Part shown: in pieces, positions 59,679-64,000 of the stretch
Layout of the letters: every line of letters starts with the position of its first letter
How positions within the stretch are numbered: the stretch's first letter is position 1
DNA from: Bactericera cockerelli
Taxonomy: Eukaryota; Arthropoda; Insecta; Hemiptera; Triozidae
Length of the DNA stretch: 64,000 bases
Reading direction: 5' to 3'
Assembly: GCA_024516035.1 (NCBI GenBank)
Contig: CM044960.1
Location: 21,592,668 to 21,656,667 of the forward strand
Program-made: the position numbers and the translations under genes
Notes under the pieces: generated by a model
Told to the model about the DNA's origin: nothing
Databases searched by the model: none
Seen by the model: only the letters and a program-made list of their open reading frames with translations

Positions 59679-59776
59679 CGGTAAACTGACTCCTGTCAAA
59701 TTTTGATCAAGTCTCGTAATATTGGAAACACACTCCGATTGTTTAGAAGGATCTAACAAGTATAACATTTTGTATC
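59679..59776 (-). CDS. Naa15: NatA auxiliary subunit NAA15, penultimate coding exon
   Basis: This 98-bp exon was found by completing the reading phase between its neighbours. It is preceded by ATTTTTCAG and followed by CCG/GTAAGTG, both strong splice sites. Two bases complete the glycine codon left open by the upstream exon. The 32 following codons read YKMLYLLDPSKQSECV then SNITRLDQNLTGVSLP, matching the AAKMVYYLDPSSQKRAVEL...LDESLTNRNLQ region of animal NAA15. The first part is the well-conserved helix preceding the C-terminal bundle. It ends in phase 0, exactly as the last exon requires. The exon is less GC-rich than the others and too short to be noticed as an open frame. Confidence 0.92.
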
Positions 59777-59818
59777 CTGAAAAATAAAACAAGACAGAAA
59801 TTTGTAAGAATGAACGTC

Positions 59819-59925
59819 ACCGGATTCACTCCCGATCCAACTTTTGGTCAGGTAGGGTAGAGTATCACGGATTCACTCCCGGTCATGTTTTTATTAACAC
59901 CAGATTCACTCCCATTGGTTGCACC
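59819..59925. repeat. Dispersed GGATTCACTCCC words
   Basis: CCGGATTCACTCCCGATC, ACGGATTCACTCCCGGTC and CCAGATTCACTCCCATTG occur within about 100 bp, separated by unrelated sequence. It is a degenerate short repeat within the Naa15 intron. Confidence 0.6.
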
Positions 59926-60003
59926 AACTACCTGAGTCACACTTACACGCAGTGTGTAGTACATAATAGTCTATGAGGTCCCGAGCCTACACCTACAATA
60001 TTT

Positions 60004-60236
60004 CGTCGGCTGGAAGGTAAAACTGACCATCTGCATTTGGACCATCTCCATTTGGTCATTAAAATCTCCACCAGTCCTTCAGGTAAATATCTTTTTTTCG
60101 CTTTTTCCCGCGCATATGTTTGAATACTGCCGAACTTTTGATTTTTAGCCAATAGTTAGGGTAATTTCCGACCAGAGTAACGAAAAATCGAGAAATGACC
60201 AACTGTCATTTGGTCAGTTTTACCTTCTAGCCGACG
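60004..60236. mobile_element. 233-bp MITE in a Naa15 intron
   Basis: CGTCGGCTGGAAGGTAAAAC at 60004 (arm to 60029) is mirrored at 60211-60236 by GGTCAGTTTTACCTTCTAGC and CGACG, with one mismatch in 26. Inside are repeated CATTTGG(A/T)C words. I see no sure target duplication. Confidence 0.8.
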
Positions 60237-60609
60237 CGACGATTTGAGCCATGGCCTTTTGGGAAAAGGCAAAGTGAAAGAAGAAGATGGATGAAACAAA
60301 GAAGATAGATGGAACAATTTAAACAAAAATCAGTATCAGTAATCAGTAAAAACAGAAAAGTGACAAGTTGTACTAGATGTACATGAATATCGGAACATAC
60401 CTGGACAGCTGTTTCGAGCTTATTTGCTCTCATCAGCAGGTAATAATTTTGATTATCCATGCCATCAACTAACCTCTCTATTTTAATCAGTAAAAACAGA
60501 TGTAGGAAGGGCCTGGATATAGGTTTTTAGTCTGTATGCAGTGTCTCTCAACCCTGTTTACGTAATTGCGTGTAAACAGAGATGAAAAAAAAAAATAAGA
60601 GGCACGCAC

Positions 60610-60867
60610 CAGAGTAGAGCGCCGGCAGATGGGCGGCGTTGTCCGCCAGGTAGCCGGCGTTCAGAGCCAGCGGCTCCCGGCTGCGCATGATGGGAGCCAG
60701 GCCCGCGTCCAGCACTTCCCACACGGCGGGGTGCACGTCCGCAGCCCCGCCCACCTTCATCTGTTGGATGAACAGGGCCAGGCGTATGATGCACGTGTGC
60801 AGGGTGGGGCTGGCCGGCTCCAGATCCCAGGCACGCTTCACGCTTTGCAACATGAGCAGGGGCTTCT
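60610..60867 (-). CDS. Naa15: NatA auxiliary subunit NAA15, third-last coding exon
   Basis: The 258-bp exon lies between the acceptor TGTCTCCCTTACAG and the donor TCTG/GTGCGT. It starts in phase 1 (AG completes a CAG codon) and ends in phase 1. It encodes KPLLMLQSVKRAWDLEPASP, then TLHTCIIRLALFIQQMK, and ends LADNAAHLPALYSG. The LLMLQSVKRA motif followed by HPWLHECMIRLF-type sequence is diagnostic of NAA15/NAA16. These residues belong to the helical repeat region that wraps the catalytic subunit in the known NatA architecture. The exon is strikingly GC-rich compared with its introns. Confidence 0.95.
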
Positions 60868-61140
60868 CTGTAAGGGAGACATATTGTAAGGGAGACATAA
60901 TTTTTAATTTAATTTACTTAAAATAAATAAATAAATTAAAAATTAAATTAAATTATGACCATTTATATTATTATTGAATTATTTATTAGAATACCAAGGT
61001 AAAGCATATATTGACAAGCGGTAACAAATTATTCATTGTCATTTAAATCAATACGCCAAGAAGCTATAGTTAGTAAAAAGTAATATTATAGGAGAAGGAA
61101 AGTAAAAATTATATTATGTTCAAATGGGTAAATATACATA

Positions 61141-62782
61141 TCGGCCATTCCATATGTCGCGGACACTACATTTTTACTCTTCAAAACAAATTTGTGGAAC
61201 AATAAAAAGAGATAGAATTTTTTTTTTTGCCCATATGATTTCTTTATTTTTATAGTTTATAAACTAGTTGTAGGTTTTTTCTCAAAGATTCCTGGATTAG
61301 CTGTTATTCCACTTTTTGTTGCCGTTGCGGACACTACCTTACTATTTGATTTTTTTGAGAACCTTATAATTAAATGTAAAGTTCAGTCCCTATGGAAAAA
61401 ATACCTTCAAAGTGCCGTATTTTTTTTAAAGAGGAAAATATTTACTTTAAAATAATGTATTGTTCATTTTTTTATGTAGAGTAATTTTTGAGTTTTGCAT
61501 TTCCAAAAATTATGTGTCATGTTGCGGACACTACATCGCGGACTCTACAAAAAGTTCTATAGTAATTATCTTCACTCTTATGCAGTTATTTGATGGAAAC
61601 ACATGAACTAGAGGTACTCTAAAGCAATAAAAACAAAATGAGAAATGTTAGTACAAAAAATATTTATTACTTTATTAGAAAAAATGAACACTTTGAGATC
61701 AATTAAGTACGTACTAAGTACTTGTATATAAAAAAAAAACTTTGGGATAGGAGTCGTAATTAAAATAAAATAAATTTTCTCACTTGAATCTTTTAAAATG
61801 AAACATGAAAAGTAACAAAATTAAACATGAATACCTAATTATGGGTAAAATTTTTTAACCAGACAGGTATACCTACTTGTGAATTGTGACATATAGGTAG
61901 TTATGCCCTACATATTGCTTAGAATTTGTAGAATATTCTACCCCCCTTCTTAATCATGTCAGGAGCATGTAATACTCTTATCACTTGATCAAATGAGACA
62001 TACTTCTCATCTGTGGCATCGGCAATGTAGAGATTATTAGCTTTCTTTAAAAACATAACTTTAAGTTTGCCTTCTGACAAATTGCATGAAATTCTTCAAT
62101 TCTGTTTTAGATTGTTGATTGATGAATAGATCGTACTGAATAATAAAACAACACATCTACTACATATTTAGTAGCAGGTTGACTTATACTCTTCAAACTG
62201 GCAAATACAGGATGTATGGACACTACATTTACTATAGTAGTGTCCGTAACAGTAGTGTCCGCAACACTAAAAAAACCTATGAAGAGAATAATGAAAAAAA
62301 CAAGAAAATGTATTTCACTCACCTGAAACCTTTGGTTTTACTTTAGCCGAAATGGTTTATCAAAATTTATTTCACTGCTGTTTTAACCTAAAAAAAACTA
62401 TAAATTTTGTAACGGACACTACATTAACTTTTCAAATTTTCATCCTTCAATTTCATGAAAACAGTTTACTTCTAAGAAAAAAATCTGATAAGGATAATAA
62501 ATTGAAAGCATGTTTATTTTGAGGTTATAACAGCTATTTATGTCCCATCCATAAAAACAGCTCATTGGACTTCTCTAAATTAGCTCCAGGATGCCAACCA
62601 AAAATTTTCTTTTCCGACCTCTCAAAAAGTTACTGAATTTTTGTTAAAAAAGTAAAAAAATCGAAAAATCAAAACGGATTTATTAATTATAAAATATTTA
62701 CTATCTTCTGTCAGCAATTAGGATACACAGTCATAACATTTATTTTTCACTTTTGAATTCCTCTTTTTCGTGGAATGGCCGA
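61141..62782. mobile_element. 1.64-kb TIR element with repeated GGACACTAC motif
   Basis: The ends TCGGCCATTCCA and TGGAATGGCCGA are exact reverse complements, flanked on each side by TA (ATAT if read more broadly), which would suit a Tc1/mariner-like insertion. The motif GGACACTAC appears near 61161, 61329, 61526, 62218 and 62414, and inverted near 62238 and 62252. Often it is extended to GTTGCGGACACTAC. No long frame exists, so it is non-autonomous or badly decayed. It occupies most of the Naa15 intron between the exons at 60867 and 63284. Confidence 0.75.
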
Positions 62783-62814
62783 TATCTATTCTAAGAAGAT
62801 AAGAGATACTCTAA

Positions 62815-62839
62815 AAAAAAAAAAAAAAAAAAAAAAAAA
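62815..62839. repeat. (A)n tract just outside the TIR element
   Basis: A run of about 25 A residues lies 30 bp right of the element end. It may be a SINE tail remnant, but no SINE body is recognisable on its left. Confidence 0.7.
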
Positions 62840-63069
62840 GACTACATTCTTTACAGGCTAGTGCCATCAGTCGCTGGAGTAACACAAAATAACAGGCATA
62901 ATGTGATGATTATTGATCATTTGTCAAATATAAACATTGCTAACTCGTAATGGCACCAAAAGTCGGTCTCCATACAAATTTAATAATTATCTCATTGTTC
63001 TCCAATACGTATGAGTGTACTGAAAAATTCCAACCCGGCGGGTTCTGAACGCGGGTCACCCCTTCACCT

Positions 63070-63251
63070 ACTTTTTTTTAAAAAGGTAATTGTGCCCCGG
63101 AACCGCTTTTCATTACTTCAGGGCACTTTACCTTTACATCCATGCCATTCCGGAAACGGAAAACTCGGTTAGAATTTTGCGCTCCAGCCGGGATTCGAAC
63201 CCGCAACCACCGGGTCAGCAACCAATGCTCTTGACCACTGAGCCACGGAAC
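63070..63251 (-). mobile_element. tRNA-derived SINE in a Naa15 intron
   Basis: On the minus strand GGTTCCGTGGCTCAGTGGTC (A box) leads to GCGGGTTCGAATCCCGGCTG (B box), then a body with GAGTTTTCCGTTTCCGGAAT and GGTAAAGTGCCCTGAAGT, ending in GGTAATTG-type inverted words and an A-rich tail. The head starts 33 nt downstream of the donor of the exon at 63284-63392, in the same orientation as the gene. Confidence 0.7.
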
Positions 63252-63283
63252 CTACTGAACCACAAGAGGTTATCAATACTCAC

Positions 63284-63392
63284 GTCTTCTGTAGAAGATT
63301 TCGAACGCCATGAGGTGAGTTTCTATCCTGTCCTTGGCCAGAACCTGCAGAGGACTCAGGAACTTGACTGCCATGTCCAGTGGCTCCTCCGT
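63284..63392 (-). CDS. Naa15: NatA auxiliary subunit NAA15, fourth-last coding exon
   Basis: The 109-bp exon lies between the acceptor CTTGACTTTCAG and the donor AGAC/GTGAGT. It starts in phase 0 and ends in phase 1, the C joining the next exon's AG to give Gln. It encodes TEEPLDMAVKFLSPLQVL, then AKDRIETHLMAFEIFYRR, matching the EEAIKFLTPLKNLV, KIETHLFAFEIYFRK block of animal NAA15. The block is continued without gap or insertion by KPLLMLQSVKRA in the next exon. The remaining N-terminal two thirds of the protein must lie beyond the right edge of the window. Confidence 0.95.
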
Positions 63393-63441
63393 CTGAAAGT
63401 CAAGCATGAGAATCAATTAGCTTTCAAGGTGCAAATAATTT

Positions 63442-63702
63442 GTTGTTGTTGTAGCCAGCTTGGCTACAGCTGAAGGGGTGAGTGATGGTCTCCAGCCAAC
63501 TTTATTTCAAAGTTGGCTCGTCCTGAACCACATATTTCTATGTGCGATCAACCATCATGAGGACTTGGACTTTTCTTTGTAAGCCATTAACCCTTAAGAA
63601 ATTCCAAGCTAACCTGGCTTGTAAGGGTTCGCTAGTCTGTTCTCTGTTTATAGTCCTCTAGCGAGACACTGGTCTTCTCCCTGTTTAACGTCCCCCTGCC
63701 AG
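63442..63702 (-). mobile_element. 261-bp SINE-like element, (AAC)n tail, 11-bp target duplication
   Basis: GCAAATAATTT flanks the element on both sides (63431-63441 and 63703-63713). On the minus strand it begins CTGGCAGGGGGACGTTAAAC and ends GTAGCCAAGCTGGCTACAAC with more AAC units. The long, variable duplication and the simple-repeat tail indicate target-primed retroposition. No tRNA or 5S promoter is recognised. Related copies are at 57752, 59433 and 1885. Confidence 0.85.
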
Positions 63703-64000
63703 GCAAATAATTTAAAGCTTGTTACTGCTAAATTGGGGCAGTCCACATAGGGTATAGTAGTTTGGGTAGAGGTAGAGACCACAAAAGTTTGGGAAAAGGT
63801 AGAGTGAGAGAAGATACAAATAATGTACAACTCTTTTCTGTATCAGACCTTGAGATAGTATAGGAAGGGTGGATTCACAAGGTACGACAGGACTCTCAAA
63901 GTCAAGTTTTTAACTAGATATGCATTTCAACCTTACAAAAAACAGAGGACTGAACGAACTTCTATTTTTTTCTTTGTTGAGAGATGGATAACGTGCATCG

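Noticed and set aside
60558..60926. Other frames across the NAA15 exon on both strands
   Set aside because: They are shadows of a GC-rich exon. Only the frame giving LLMLQSVKRA matches a known protein and fits the splice phases.

Overview
This is a nuclear genomic window from an animal, most likely an arthropod and probably an insect. The evidence is spliced exons with GT/AG introns, AT-rich intergenic DNA (roughly two thirds A+T by eye), abundant tRNA-derived and 5S rRNA-derived SINEs, and many small inverted-repeat DNA transposons. There is no sign of bacterial, organellar or viral gene organisation. Nearly all short open reading frames are chance frames or transposon shadows. The species cannot be fixed from the sequence alone.

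Two host genes are recognisable, both on the minus strand. At the right end (58279-63392) lie the last four coding exons of Naa15 (Drosophila Nat1), the ribosome-anchoring auxiliary subunit of the NatA N-terminal acetyltransferase. Their reading phases join perfectly (0/1, 1/1, 1/0, 0/stop), and the gene continues past the right edge. At the left (7935-8210) is one GC-rich exon of a growth-arrest-specific 2 (GAS2) family cytoskeletal protein, carrying the segment that leads into the calponin-homology domain. Its downstream exons were not found. The roughly 50 kb between the two genes holds no gene I can support; it is intergenic DNA and/or a long 5' intron of the GAS2 gene.

The rest is a transposon landscape. 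1-7900: a pogo/Tigger-like MITE (1541-1724), tRNA-like SINE fragments, a 188-bp SINE-like element, a full SINE with a poly(A) tail (6166-6488), and a palindromic repeat unit near 7600. 8.2-36 kb: sparse, with a SINE at 9340, a doubled tRNA-like fragment at 13.9 kb, a strong hairpin at 14.95 kb and a second copy of the palindromic unit at 15.1 kb. 36-45 kb: 5S-derived SINEs, a 240-bp MITE with long perfect ends (40076-40315), a Harbinger-type MITE with TAA duplications (43436-43564) and a larger composite palindrome (44.7-45.1 kb). 49-57 kb: a second copy of the poly(A) SINE, two 5S-derived SINEs, a 116-bp tandem array (50461-50930), a 414-bp element with 5-bp target duplications (52385-52798), a MITE (53873-54103) and a 1650-bp hAT element with perfect 8-bp target duplications (55173-56822).

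57-64 kb: the Naa15 introns and 3' flank are crowded with insertions. They include a SINE whose poly(A) ends about 20 nt from the last 3' splice site, an 89-bp duplication of the very end of the coding sequence separated by a 31-bp minisatellite, a 233-bp MITE, a 1.64-kb terminal-inverted-repeat element full of a GGACACTAC motif, and SINEs with trinucleotide tails. The main interest is this insertion history around an essential gene and several apparently lineage-specific SINE and MITE families, not a new multigene system.
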